Shown: in pieces, positions 9,230-18,421 of the stretch | Position numbering within the stretch: position 1 is the first letter of the stretch | Layout of the letters: every line of letters starts with the position of its first letter | Origin: Flavobacteriales bacterium UBA6051 | Lineage (GTDB): Bacteria > Bacteroidota > Bacteroidia > Flavobacteriales_D > Crocinitomicaceae | Assembly (NCBI GenBank): GCA_002427735.1 | Contig: DIYP01000016.1 | Location: forward strand, 62,001-126,000 | Direction of reading: 5' to 3' | Length of the DNA stretch: 64,000 bases | The notes under the pieces: generated by a model | Databases searched by the model: none | Seen by the model: only the letters and a program-made list of their open reading frames with translations | What the model was told of the DNA's origin: nothing | Translations under genes and position numbers: made by a program

Positions 9230-10420
9230 ATGTACGGAAAAATGAAAGACCATCTTCAGGCAGAGCTGAAGGCGATTGATGAAGCAGGAATCTATAAAAG
9301 AGAGCGCATTATTACGACTCCTCAAGGTGCCAATGTGCATGTAAATACAGGAGAAGATGTAGTAATTATGTGTGCAAATAACTACTTGGGACTGTCTTCT
9401 CATCCTGATGTGATTGAAGCTTCAAAAAATGCATTAGACTCTCATGGTTATGGAATGTCATCAGTTCGTTTTATTTGTGGGACACAGGATATTCATAAAG
9501 AACTAGAAGCAAAAATTGCCAAGTTCTACGGCACAGAAGATACCATACTCTATGCAGCTGCTTTTGATGCAAACGGTGGTGTTTTTGAACCACTTTTCAC
9601 AGCGGAAGATGCTATAATTTCAGATGAACTGAACCACGCGTCTATCATTGACGGAATTCGTCTTTGTAAAGCACAGCGTTATCGTTACAAGCATTCTGAC
9701 ATGGCCGATCTCGAAGAAAAATTGAAGGAAGCGCAAGCGCAACGCTTCAGAATCATCGTCACTGATGGGGTATTCTCTATGGATGGTGACCTTGCTAAAA
9801 TGGATGAGATTTGTGCATTGGCGGATAAATACGATGCGCTTGTAATGACCGATGAATGCCACTCTGCAGGTTTCATTGGAAAGACAGGGCGTGGAGTGCC
9901 TGAACATTTTGGGGTACAAGATCGTGTGGATATCATTACAGGAACGCTTGGTAAAGCACTCGGTGGAGCGATGGGAGGGTATACCACTGGCCCTAAGGAA
10001 ATCATCGACATGTTGCGCCAGAAATCGCGCCCATACTTGTTCTCAAACTCATTGGCACCTTCTATCGTAGGTGCATCTAACAAAGTATTTGATATTCTCA
10101 GTTCAACAACAGAACTTCGGGATAAACTAGAAAGCAATACCAAGTACTTCAAGGATAAAATAATTGCTGCTGGTTTCGATATCAAACCAGGCGATTCTCC
10201 GATTGTACCAATCATGTTATACGATGCAGCCCTGTCTCAAAAGTTTGCTGATAAACTATTGGAAGAAGGTATCTATGCCATTGGGTTCTTCTACCCAGTT
10301 GTTGGAAAAGGTCAAGCACGCATCCGTACACAGATTTCCGCAGCACATTCCACGGCCGACTTAGATAAAGCAGCAGCGGCGTTCATCAAAATTGGTAAGG
10401 AATTAGGCGTTATCGATTAG
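9230..10420 (+). CDS. kbl: Glycine C-acetyltransferase (2-amino-3-ketobutyrate CoA ligase)
   Basis: A PLP enzyme that cleaves 2-amino-3-ketobutyrate with CoA into glycine and acetyl-CoA, in threonine breakdown. The 396 residues match the family length and the start MYGKMKDHLQAEL is typical. Visible motifs: NNYLGLSSHP, the substrate loop DELNHASIIDGIRL (about 131-144), TDECHSAG with Asp208 and His211 that contact the cofactor, and TGTLGKALGG with Lys242 as the PLP-binding lysine. Threonine dehydrogenase (tdh) is not adjacent. A GNAT acetyltransferase gene starts 1 nt after the stop and is probably co-transcribed. A related alpha-oxoamine synthase (such as serine palmitoyltransferase) is less likely given the Kbl-type N-terminus. 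Confidence 0.93.
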   Translation: MYGKMKDHLQAELKAIDEAGIYKRERIITTPQGANVHVNTGEDVVIMCANNYLGLSSHPDVIEASKNALDSHGYGMSSVRFICGTQDIHKELEAKIAKFYGTEDTILYAAAFDANGGVFEPLFTAEDAIISDELNHASIIDGIRLCKAQRYRYKHSDMADLEEKLKEAQAQRFRIIVTDGVFSMDGDLAKMDEICALADKYDALVMTDECHSAGFIGKTGRGVPEHFGVQDRVDIITGTLGKALGGAMGGYTTGPKEIIDMLRQKSRPYLFSNSLAPSIVGASNKVFDILSSTTELRDKLESNTKYFKDKIIAAGFDIKPGDSPIVPIMLYDAALSQKFADKLLEEGIYAIGFFYPVVGKGQARIRTQISAAHSTADLDKAAAAFIKIGKELGVID

Positions 10421-10421
10421 G

Positions 10422-10931
10422 ATGATTTCTCACGGAGAGCTCCACGAAATTGATGAGATTATTGCGTTGACCAAGGCTTGCGGTCTGCATATGCGTGAGA
10501 ATGGTATTGACCAGTGGGATGAACATTATCCCGATCGAGAAAGTATACGTCAAGATCTTGAAACGAAAACACTCTTTGCCATGCGCAGTGACACAGAGAT
10601 TCTTGGAATTGTAGTGTTGAACGAAAAACAAGATGAAGAATACGCCCAGATCAAATGGTCAACGGCTGAAAAAGATAGAAATCTGGTAGTTCATAGACTT
10701 GCAGTTCACCCTAATCATCAAGGAAAGGGCCTTGCGCGTAAACTGATGGATTTCGCGGAAGATTATGCACGATCCAATGATTACAGCGCTATTCGCTTGG
10801 ATACTTTTAGTCAAAACCCAAGGAACCAACGTTTCTATTTAAACCGTGGATACACGGACCTTGGTCCGGTATTCTTGAAGTACAAAAAGGATCACCCCTA
10901 CTTTTGTTATGAATTACTCCTGGATGCATAG
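10422..10931 (+). CDS. GNAT-family N-acetyltransferase
   Basis: A 169-residue cytoplasmic protein with a GNAT fold. The acetyl-CoA-binding motif is HRLAVHPNHQGKGLARKL (about 91-108), with the Q-x-x-G-x-G/A pattern. The C-terminal part has RLDTFSQNPRNQRFYLNRGY (about 126-145), the typical beta5/alpha4 segment. It begins 1 nt after kbl and shares its promoter. The acceptor substrate cannot be read; linkage to kbl may only be transcriptional. Confidence 0.85.
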   Translation: MISHGELHEIDEIIALTKACGLHMRENGIDQWDEHYPDRESIRQDLETKTLFAMRSDTEILGIVVLNEKQDEEYAQIKWSTAEKDRNLVVHRLAVHPNHQGKGLARKLMDFAEDYARSNDYSAIRLDTFSQNPRNQRFYLNRGYTDLGPVFLKYKKDHPYFCYELLLDA

Positions 10932-10986
10932 ACATCTATAGCTTTTCAGCAATAGTTGCTTAAGCCTTGAAAATGGTATTTTAGTG

Positions 10987-11754
10987 ATGATGAAATTCCT
11001 ATCCGTCATTGCTGTCTTTTTCGCATTGCTCATTTCTTGTGAGTCAAGTATAAAGGAGTGTTCAAGTTGCTTTACTCCGGGCAACTTATTGTTTCTCAAT
11101 GAACCTGACCTCGAAGAAATTCCAGATAGTATTGTGTGGATTTCGTTGAACGACCGGGAATCATTGAACGGCTTTTCACGCATTGGCGATAGTATTTATC
11201 AAGGAGAAAGTTATGCAACATGTTTACTCCCTTTTCTTGAGGCCTCTGACGACTTTGAAGTAAATCGATTCGGAAGGTATGCACGGGATAGTCAACATGT
11301 TTATCATTTTCACGGCAAGGCCACCTCTGTCCTTTGCCCAAATTGTAAAGAAGACTTTTGCTTGAACTATTTTTGTCCTGAGTTCATTCTAACCGAAGCC
11401 AATCCGAATACATTCCAAGTACTAACGAGCGGTTACGCGATAGATGATCAGCACTATTACTTTGGCGCTACCCAGATTACTGATGCTCAAGATTCCATTC
11501 GTTTTCCTGATATGCCATTACACTGTGCGATTACCTCCAAATCTGTTTACCTCCGAGATGAGCTCGTGGTCGGTGCTGATCCAAACTCCTTTCACTACGA
11601 TCCTGATGACCGTCGAAACAAAAATGCGCCGCGCTTCCAATTCATGCGCAACCTACTGGATGAGCATGACGAAATCTACGTATTTAAGGACAAAGGATAC
11701 GTTTGGCTGTACAAAACCGAAACGGGAAAGTTAACGTGTGTAGAAGAGCTTTGA
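10987..11754 (+). CDS. DKNYY-type lipoprotein
   Basis: ATG 10987 or 10990 begins a lipoprotein signal with lipobox LLISC. The roughly 235-residue mature part holds DKNYY-like units (YARDSQHVYHFHG, YAIDDQHYYFGA), in which a short Asp-x-x-x-Tyr-Tyr motif recurs. It is Cys-rich early on (CSSCF, LCPNCKEDFCLNYFC). DKNYY proteins are of unknown function and usually exported. The gene runs toward the next one, with only 5 nt between the convergent stops. Confidence 0.62.
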   Translation: MMKFLSVIAVFFALLISCESSIKECSSCFTPGNLLFLNEPDLEEIPDSIVWISLNDRESLNGFSRIGDSIYQGESYATCLLPFLEASDDFEVNRFGRYARDSQHVYHFHGKATSVLCPNCKEDFCLNYFCPEFILTEANPNTFQVLTSGYAIDDQHYYFGATQITDAQDSIRFPDMPLHCAITSKSVYLRDELVVGADPNSFHYDPDDRRNKNAPRFQFMRNLLDEHDEIYVFKDKGYVWLYKTETGKLTCVEEL

Positions 11755-11759
11755 TTTAG

Positions 11760-12488
11760 CTATTCCTGTATCGCCCAGTTGTTCAGTTGAATGGATTCGC
11801 CGTCAAATGCAATCTTTACCCACCCCAAACGGGTTCCATCTGCTGTATTTAAACGAATACCTATGTAGCGATACACTTCTTCAGGAAAATACGCACAAGG
11901 ATACAAGTAGGCAATATAATCGTGATACTCATACCCTTGATCAAAAACTCCCGTTGACTCAAATGTTGATACGCTTGCTCTTTTGAGGTAAAATGTTCCT
12001 GACCTAAACTCATCATAACGGTTCAAAGCAGTAGCTTTTTGAAGTGGTCTAGGCTTACTGATCTCTCCTGAGCTATATACTTGACTAACTGGAAACTCCC
12101 GCTGACAAGAATATGTAGTTGAAACAATAGCCATTAGATCATTGTTTTGATTCTGTGTAAATTGGGTGGAATAATGTACAAACGTTGTATCGGGTATAAC
12201 ATCCACTACAACGGCACATCCATCATGAAGACTTTTGATATAAGACTCTCCACTAAAACCTATGATGAATGAATGATGTATATCACTGAAGAGCGCTAAA
12301 TCATTCACGCCATCCTGATCGAAATCAATAGAGTACGGTATACCAAGTTGATTCAAACCAGTATTGACAGGTGTATAATCTACTACCATATTCGTTTCAT
12401 CGCCCAATTGAATAGACAGCGGACGATTCACTTCTTTTTTACAAGCGCAGAACAGAAAAAGTGCCGAAAAGACAACAAGTGTTCTCAT
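11760..12488 (-). CDS. Lipoprotein with an Asp-rich (EF-hand-like) loop
   Basis: The start is the ATG at 12488 (MRTLVVFSALFLFCAC). Nine extra residues upstream are not signal-like. The lipid Cys is Cys14 or Cys16. A loop DFDQDGVNDLALF near residues 55-67 has the DxDxDGxxD calcium-binding spacing seen in dockerin/FG-GAP type loops. The C-terminus (YIGIRLNTADGTRLGWVKI) closes a beta-rich fold. The protein at 35490 has the same layout (lipobox, Asp-rich loop, GYR...YGWIEL), so the two look like diverged paralogues. Function unknown. Confidence 0.65.
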   Translation of the reverse strand: MRTLVVFSALFLFCACKKEVNRPLSIQLGDETNMVVDYTPVNTGLNQLGIPYSIDFDQDGVNDLALFSDIHHSFIIGFSGESYIKSLHDGCAVVVDVIPDTTFVHYSTQFTQNQNNDLMAIVSTTYSCQREFPVSQVYSSGEISKPRPLQKATALNRYDEFRSGTFYLKRASVSTFESTGVFDQGYEYHDYIAYLYPCAYFPEEVYRYIGIRLNTADGTRLGWVKIAFDGESIQLNNWAIQE

Positions 12489-12580
12489 AACGTAGATTTG
12501 CTCAATTTGAAGCAAAAATTAAGCCATTTTAAGGCTATCAATGCTGAAAAACATCATTTTAACCATACATTTAAGCAGTT

Positions 12581-13252
12581 ATGAGCAATGTTATTGAACA
12601 AATCCAAGAACTCAAGGCAATCATAAAGGAGCATCATAATGCAGATAATGCCACTTCTATGAAAGCATATATGCTAGAAAAGTTTGACTTCGAAGGAATG
12701 AAGGCTCCGCAACGCACAGAAGTGCAGAAGCGCTGGTTTCCGACACTCGATAAGAACATCAATCACTGGGATTTCGTTTTGGAACTATGGGAGCAACCCT
12801 ATCGTGAATACCAATACATTGCCGTTGACTTGCTCAAACGCGTTTCTCAGAAAAAAATGCATGAAAAAGATCATGTATCACTTGAAAGAATCATTACGGA
12901 TAAACCATGGTGGGATACAGTAGATTTGATCGCAAGTAATTACGTTGGAAAGTATTTTCAGCAGTTCCCTGAAATGCGCGATTCTGTTATTGAGCGCTGG
13001 AGAAAAAGTGAGAATATTTGGCTCAATAGAACGTGTCTTCTCTTTCAATTGAAGTACAAGGAAAATACAGATTTTGAACTCCTGAAAGCGCTTATTCTGG
13101 AGTTTAAACCAAACCAGGAATTCTTTATACAAAAAGCAATTGGATGGAGTTTACGACAACATTCGAAGTATGCTCCAGATGAAGTTCGTGACTTTATAGA
13201 AAGTATTGAATTGTCTTCACTGGCTCAAAAAGAAGCTTCAAAGTACCTTTAA
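12581..13252 (+). CDS. AlkD-like DNA alkylation repair protein
   Basis: A 223-residue all-helical HEAT-like-repeat protein of the DNA alkylation repair family. AlkD removes positively charged alkylated bases such as 7-methylguanine or 3-methyladenine. The motif DKPWWDTVD gives Trp111 and Asp115, and Trp189 lies in IGWSLRQHSK. These align with AlkD Trp109, Asp113 and Trp187 at a constant offset of +2, supporting an active enzyme. The protein is cytoplasmic without a signal. A hairpin lies between its end and the convergent neighbour. A second alkylation-repair-like gene of a different subfamily is at 49820. Confidence 0.88.
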   Translation: MSNVIEQIQELKAIIKEHHNADNATSMKAYMLEKFDFEGMKAPQRTEVQKRWFPTLDKNINHWDFVLELWEQPYREYQYIAVDLLKRVSQKKMHEKDHVSLERIITDKPWWDTVDLIASNYVGKYFQQFPEMRDSVIERWRKSENIWLNRTCLLFQLKYKENTDFELLKALILEFKPNQEFFIQKAIGWSLRQHSKYAPDEVRDFIESIELSSLAQKEASKYL

Positions 13253-13277
13253 GTAAAACTAATTTTTCTTGGAAGCA

Positions 13278-13295
13278 TTCGTGACCGTTCACGAA
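13278..13295. terminator. Hairpin between convergent genes
   Basis: TTCGTGA (13278-13284) pairs with TCACGAA (13289-13295) around a 4-nt loop. It lies between the AlkD-like gene and the minus-strand ChaN-like gene. The T-run is weak on both strands, so it is only a possible shared terminator. Confidence 0.4.
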
Positions 13296-13308
13296 AACAT
13301 CATAAGAC

Positions 13309-14160
13309 TCAGTACGTTTTCGTCATATCGATATCCACACAGATAATGTAATCGGCAACACCAATATGGTCTTTCTCTAGTTGCAAGATATCTTCTTGCT
13401 CAACTGTGGTAACTGTGTATAAACCATCTTCAATACCATACTGCCGCAGATACCACCCAACTCCTTCATAGTAATCGGAATGGTAGCGGCCATTGAAATG
13501 CAGTAGTAAGGATTTCTTCTTAAGGTTAGCCATGATAAAATGGGCCATCGTAGCGTCTTTAATTGCCTGCGCCTTTACTAATTCGGGAGAACCATGATCA
13601 CCCATCATCTCTAAAATATTCTTATATCGTGGTAGCTCAGCATCGAAAGGAATGGGTAGTGGGGCGATCCATTTCTTTTCTTTTTTGGAAAGTTTATTCA
13701 ATGATTCAAACCCTCCCTTATGTACCATACTTGCATATCTTCTTGGGATATTGGTAGCAATAAACGACAATTTATGATCCTTAGCATAATTGACCAATGG
13801 TGCATAATCCGTATCGTAGTTTGACCAAAGTCGCGCGGTAGAATCAAATGCTTGCTGGTCAATTTTATCTTTTAAATAATCGTTTAATTCATCCTGATTA
13901 TCGGCTTCCAACATCTCGGCACCCAATATTAACTGGCTTTTCGCACTTAGATCTTTTGCCAACTCAAACTCTAACCAATGTGCAATTGCGTTGTTGTGCA
14001 GTTCACCAAATAAAACAATCTGTCCAGTCGACAACTTGTTAAGCATGGAGGTATAATCCACCCGTTCGCCTTCTTTGTTGTAGATGGTATATGCTGGTTT
14101 ATCCTGGGCAAGTCCAACTCCAAAAAAACTCATAAACAAAACGAAAAGAAACAATTTCAT
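13309..14160 (-). CDS. ChaN-family (Tiki-like) secreted protein
   Basis: The start is ATG 14160 (MKLFLFVLFMSFFGVGLAQ), a signal peptide; the 12 residues upstream are charged and unlikely. The mature protein has the ChaN/Tiki pattern: VLFGELHNNAIAHWLEFEL (about 45-63) with Glu and His, a helical middle, and a C-terminal LLHFNGRYHSDYYEGVGWYL (about 221-240). ChaN proteins bind haem or act in iron uptake, and the fold is related to EreA/Tiki metalloproteases. No haem transporter is nearby. It lies 39 nt after the 15744 gene on the same strand and may share its transcript. Confidence 0.75.
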   Translation of the reverse strand: MKLFLFVLFMSFFGVGLAQDKPAYTIYNKEGERVDYTSMLNKLSTGQIVLFGELHNNAIAHWLEFELAKDLSAKSQLILGAEMLEADNQDELNDYLKDKIDQQAFDSTARLWSNYDTDYAPLVNYAKDHKLSFIATNIPRRYASMVHKGGFESLNKLSKKEKKWIAPLPIPFDAELPRYKNILEMMGDHGSPELVKAQAIKDATMAHFIMANLKKKSLLLHFNGRYHSDYYEGVGWYLRQYGIEDGLYTVTTVEQEDILQLEKDHIGVADYIICVDIDMTKTY

Positions 14161-14199
14161 AGTGCAGATTTGTTTTGACAAAATACGGCTTTTCATCCA

Positions 14200-15744
14200 T
14201 TACCGTTGCTCCTGACGCTTGCGAATAATATCTTCCACCGGCACATTTTCTATGCGACTCGTCAACCATGAAATTAGATCAAGGTAAAGTAATGGGCGAC
14301 GCTCGAAGGGATCATTGAATATTTTTTCTAAACTCACCTTTAACTCTCTAAAGTGCGGTGTCATTTCTTCTCGCTTCATGAATACAGTTCGCCGGATAAA
14401 TGCAATAATTTCCTGTTGTACATGCTGAAGATCTCCATACTTCATAAGGAAACGGTAGGTACTCTTTAATTGATAATCGACAAGATCGTCATTCCCCAAT
14501 TCGTAATGAGCTACCAAATTCAAAATACGAGCAAAGCATTGTACATCTTGTTTGAGATATTTCTCGCGCACATCAGAGTGAATGATCCGATTCAAATAAA
14601 CGATGCAATTCTTAAAATCGTCCGCACCAAAATATAGGCAGGCTATTTTGTAGTGAAACACCTGAATTCTATTCTGATCCAGATAATCATTGTTTTGTTG
14701 CAGCCAAACTTCTAATTCTTCAATGAACTCCTCATTCCCTCTAAAGTACCCCGTTAAAAACAACTGATTCAACTTGGCCATGTATCGGTAAACATCCGTG
14801 AGTTTACTCGTATTATTATCGAAGTCGCACTGGTGCTCATCTACGAAACCAATCAAATCCTGATAAACAGTATCAAATTGGCGTGGTTTGTTGGAATAAA
14901 ATAGTGCTGAGAGGGCATTATGCATTCCTTTCAAAAATAATACGGGTTCTTTTCTGAGCAAGACATCATTATTTCGAATTAAGTTGATCCATTCTGTTGC
15001 ATGTCGGTAACAACGCACAAAATTCTGGATAATGAAATAGTACCAGGTGTAAGCCATGTGCTTATAAATTCTTCCCTGGAGGGATATATCGTCCTGCTCC
15101 ACACCAGCTATTTGTTCTTCAAAAAGAGATTCAATTTTCTTGTATTGATGTTCGTTCTTGACGTGTCCAAACTTAAGGTAGTAATCATAAAGCAGTAAGG
15201 CAATATTCGACCAATCATCCCGAGCATCCAGCTGTTGGCGGAGTGCCTCATTCTTTTCCACAATTTCAAGCGCGCGGTTTTCCCCACTATCCGTGACGAA
15301 AAACAATTCAACGCGGCGTTCCATTTCTACAATTGCATGCATAGCCAAATCGTCTTGTGTATTTTCGGCGAATTGTCGAGCACGCTTCAACTGTTCCAAG
15401 CTCTGCATGTACAACCCCTTAGAATACAGCACATTAGCAAAACTCAATAGTTCATAGATTCGAATAGCGGGCTCGTTATGTCTCAACATTCGAAGACTGA
15501 TTAACAATTGCTCCTGCAAATGAGACTTTAAATTCGCCAGAGCACTGGTACTTGTTTTTGGAAAACGTTTCCGCACCTTCTCGGCGTCATATTCATCCAT
15601 TTTGTCCATGACATCAAAGAGCTCAAGAAACTTGACATTCTTTTCTCCAAAATTGCGCTTTGCATACAGACGAAAATTGCGTTTCTCTGCTTTCGTAAGC
15701 GACTTAATCAATACGTGAAGTGGACTTGAACTGGACTTGGGCAT
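14200..15744 (-). CDS. TPR-like helical cytoplasmic protein
   Basis: A 514-residue protein without signal peptide or membrane helix. It is helical throughout with Leu/Tyr/Ala spacing that suggests TPR-type repeats (for example YELLSFANVLYSKGLYMQSL near 98-117). The N-terminus (SPLHVLIKSLTKAEKRNFRLYAKR) is basic. Proteins of this kind are common in Flavobacteriales and unnamed. It is divergent from the leu operon, with 163 nt between the starts. Function unknown. Confidence 0.65.
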   Translation of the reverse strand: MPKSSSSPLHVLIKSLTKAEKRNFRLYAKRNFGEKNVKFLELFDVMDKMDEYDAEKVRKRFPKTSTSALANLKSHLQEQLLISLRMLRHNEPAIRIYELLSFANVLYSKGLYMQSLEQLKRARQFAENTQDDLAMHAIVEMERRVELFFVTDSGENRALEIVEKNEALRQQLDARDDWSNIALLLYDYYLKFGHVKNEHQYKKIESLFEEQIAGVEQDDISLQGRIYKHMAYTWYYFIIQNFVRCYRHATEWINLIRNNDVLLRKEPVLFLKGMHNALSALFYSNKPRQFDTVYQDLIGFVDEHQCDFDNNTSKLTDVYRYMAKLNQLFLTGYFRGNEEFIEELEVWLQQNNDYLDQNRIQVFHYKIACLYFGADDFKNCIVYLNRIIHSDVREKYLKQDVQCFARILNLVAHYELGNDDLVDYQLKSTYRFLMKYGDLQHVQQEIIAFIRRTVFMKREEMTPHFRELKVSLEKIFNDPFERRPLLYLDLISWLTSRIENVPVEDIIRKRQEQR

Positions 15745-15856
15745 CTGAAATAGCTCTTTTTTAAATGTCTAAATATCAAATAGTTATAATTAAACAACTC
15801 TATTTAACCGTCTTAGTAATATTGATTTTTGATTTCGTGTGGAGCAGTTGCGTTTC

Positions 15857-15864
15857 TAGATTTG
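15857..15864 (+). promoter_or_regulatory. Possible -7 box of the leu operon
   Basis: TAGATTTG fits TAnnTTTG and lies 43 nt before the leuA TTG start. A TTTG at 15828-15831 is 25 nt upstream, longer than usual. No leucine-rich leader peptide or T-box was seen in this gap. Confidence 0.35.
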
Positions 15865-15907
15865 AGTCGAGAAACAACAGTACAACGATAAAAAGAAAAT
15901 CGATATT

Positions 15908-17071
15908 TTGAAAGAACAAGTTCAAATATTTGATACCACATTAAGAGACGGAGAACAAGTTCCCGGATGTAAATTAGGAACCGCACAGAAGATCGAAATC
16001 GCCCGTGAATTGGAGCTTTTAGGGGTAGATGTGATCGAAGCTGGATTTCCTGTTTCAAGTCCAGGTGATTTTGAAGCCGTTCAACAAATCGCCTCTATTA
16101 TTCAGAACACGACTGTCTGCGCCCTCTCAAGAGCGGTTGAAAAAGACATTGAGAGCGCCGCTGAAGCACTAAAATATGCACAGAACGGACGCATCCATAC
16201 AGGAATTGGTACCTCAGACTTTCACATCTTTCAGAAACTTAACTCTTCCAGAAAAGCGGTTATTGAGCAAGGTGTAAAGGCTGTCAAGAAAGCCCGAAAC
16301 CTTTGTGCAGAAGTGGAGTTTTACGCTGAAGATGCTGGTAGAACCGATAACTTTTTTCTGGCGCAAGTGGTTGAAGCAATGATTGATGCTGGTGCGCGCA
16401 TTATTAATATCCCTGATACAACGGGATATTGCCTTCCACATCAATATGGCGAGAAGATTGCTTTCCTGATGAATCATGTTCCGAATATTGACAGAGCGGT
16501 GTTATCCACTCACTGTCATAACGATTTAGGATTGGCTACGGCGAATAGTATAGCAGGAGTTCAAGCTGGTGCGCGCCAAGTAGAGTGCACCATTAACGGG
16601 GTTGGAGAACGCGCGGGAAATACATCATTGGAAGAAGTGGTGATGATCTTGCGTCAACATAGGCAAATTCAGCTTTCTACCAATATCAAAACTGAACAAC
16701 TGACACAAATTTCACGAATCGTGGAAGCTGAAATGAACATGCCTGTACAGCGTAACAAAGCTATTGTTGGCGAAAATGCATTTGCGCATTCGTCCGGAAT
16801 TCATCAAGACGGTGTCATTAAAAGTCGAGAGACCTATGAGATTATCGATCCGAAAGAAGTCGGAGCAAGTAATTCACAAATTATACTGACAGCAAGAAGC
16901 GGTCGAGCTGCATTGAAATACCGCGCTAAACTGTTACAAATTGAACTAAACAAAGATCAATTAAATGATGCCTATGATCGCTTTTTGGAAGTTGCAGATC
17001 AACAACGTCAGATCAGCGATTTTCAGCTGAAGGAACTCTTAAATAATGTATTGGTATGTCACGCACGATAA
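15908..17071 (+). CDS. leuA: 2-isopropylmalate synthase, short form
   Basis: It condenses 2-oxoisovalerate with acetyl-CoA, the committed step of leucine synthesis. The TIM-barrel catalytic domain is complete: DTTLRDGEQ (9-17), STHCHNDLG with the metal-binding HxH (about 201-209), and GVGERAGN (about 230-237). At 387 residues it ends where the C-terminal LeuA dimer (leucine-feedback) domain of the roughly 500-residue enzymes would begin, so allosteric control by leucine through that domain is not expected. Homocitrate or citramalate synthase is unlikely given the leuCDB context. The start must be TTG at 15908: no in-frame ATG or GTG lies nearby and a stop is upstream. The gene overlaps leuC by 16 nt. 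Confidence 0.9.
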   Translation: MKEQVQIFDTTLRDGEQVPGCKLGTAQKIEIARELELLGVDVIEAGFPVSSPGDFEAVQQIASIIQNTTVCALSRAVEKDIESAAEALKYAQNGRIHTGIGTSDFHIFQKLNSSRKAVIEQGVKAVKKARNLCAEVEFYAEDAGRTDNFFLAQVVEAMIDAGARIINIPDTTGYCLPHQYGEKIAFLMNHVPNIDRAVLSTHCHNDLGLATANSIAGVQAGARQVECTINGVGERAGNTSLEEVVMILRQHRQIQLSTNIKTEQLTQISRIVEAEMNMPVQRNKAIVGENAFAHSSGIHQDGVIKSRETYEIIDPKEVGASNSQIILTARSGRAALKYRAKLLQIELNKDQLNDAYDRFLEVADQQRQISDFQLKELLNNVLVCHAR

Positions 17072-18420
17072 TCGATAAAATCTGGGATGCCCATGTGGTT
17101 AAGTCCGTGACCTCAACAGTGGACGCACTCTATATTGATACTCACTACATTCACGAGGTTACCAGTCCACAGGCGTTTGCAGGGCTCAATAAACGCAATC
17201 TAAAAGTGTTTCGTCCCCAACAGACTATTGCTACCGCGGACCATAACGTTCCGACAAAGAACCAGCATTTACCTATTGAAAATGAACTTTCAAGTCATCA
17301 GGTTTCAACATTGGTCAATAACTGCGAGGATCATGGCATAGAGCTCTTTGGTATAGGACATGAAAAGAATGGTATTGTCCATGTGATTGGCCCTGAGAAT
17401 GGATTTACACAGCCGGGTATGACCATTGTTTGTGGCGACAGTCATACTTCTACGCATGGAGCATTTGGGGCTATTGCATTTGGAATTGGGACCTCGCAAG
17501 TTGAACATGTACTTACCACGCAATGTTTACTGTTAAGCCGTCCGAAAACGATGCGCATTGAAGTCAATGGAATTTTGGGTAAAGGAGTTACAGCGAAAGA
17601 CACCGCACTTTACATTATTTCTCAGCTTGGAACAGAGGGTGCAACCGGGCATTTTGTTGAATTCGCTGGAACCGTATTTGAGCAGTTCTCCATGGAAGAA
17701 CGCATGACTGTTTGTAACATGAGTATTGAAATGGGCGCTCGTGGGGGACTCGTTGGGATTGATGCCACAACAATTGATTATGTGTGCAAACGTGTTGAGA
17801 TCAGTAAAGAACGCATTGTTTATTGGCAAAGTTTGAATACGGACGAAGCTGCTCAATTCGACGAGGTCATTAAACTGGACGGTTCAATGATAACTCCGAT
17901 GATTACTACTGGGACTTCACCTGATACAGGAATTGACATTACACAGCAGGTTCAATCGAATCAGCGGAATAATGAAAAGGGATTGTCTTACATGCAAATG
18001 AAAGAGGATGATTTCTTACTTGGCAAAAACGTTGATTATGTATTCATTGGCAGTTGTACAAATAGTCGCATCGAGGACTTACGGCAAGTTGCTGAATTGG
18101 TGAAAGACCGAAAAAAAGCCACTGATGTCACTGCATGGATTGTGCCTGGATCAAACGAAGTTCGCAAGCAAGCGCAACAGGAAGGACTTGATAAAATATT
18201 CATCGACGCTGGATTTGAGTTTCGCGAACCTGGATGTTCAGCTTGCTTAGCCATGAATGATGATAAAATTCCAAGTGGAGCACTTTGTGTCTCTACTTCA
18301 AACCGCAATTTTGAAGGACGTCAAGGTGATGGTGCACGAACCATTCTTGCCAGTCCAATTACTGCTGCAGCGGCAGCCATTACAGGAAAAATAACAGACC
18401 CACGAACTTATTTAAATTGA
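17056..18420 (+). CDS. leuC: 3-isopropylmalate dehydratase large subunit
   Basis: With LeuD it isomerises 2- to 3-isopropylmalate using a [4Fe-4S] cluster. The 454 residues are close to the usual length. Cluster ligands are visible: Cys334 in FIGSCTNSR, then Cys394 and Cys397 in EPGCSACLAMN. Other motifs are CGDSHTSTHGAFG (about 134-146) and FEGRQGDGARTILASP near the C-terminus. It overlaps leuA by 16 nt and ends 1 nt before leuD. Confidence 0.96.
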   Translation: MSRTIIDKIWDAHVVKSVTSTVDALYIDTHYIHEVTSPQAFAGLNKRNLKVFRPQQTIATADHNVPTKNQHLPIENELSSHQVSTLVNNCEDHGIELFGIGHEKNGIVHVIGPENGFTQPGMTIVCGDSHTSTHGAFGAIAFGIGTSQVEHVLTTQCLLLSRPKTMRIEVNGILGKGVTAKDTALYIISQLGTEGATGHFVEFAGTVFEQFSMEERMTVCNMSIEMGARGGLVGIDATTIDYVCKRVEISKERIVYWQSLNTDEAAQFDEVIKLDGSMITPMITTGTSPDTGIDITQQVQSNQRNNEKGLSYMQMKEDDFLLGKNVDYVFIGSCTNSRIEDLRQVAELVKDRKKATDVTAWIVPGSNEVRKQAQQEGLDKIFIDAGFEFREPGCSACLAMNDDKIPSGALCVSTSNRNFEGRQGDGARTILASPITAAAAAITGKITDPRTYLN

Positions 18421-18421
18421 T

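Noticed and set aside
15745..15907. Leader peptide or riboswitch before leuA
   Set aside because: No Leu-codon run, no terminator/antiterminator pair, no known aptamer pattern could be seen.
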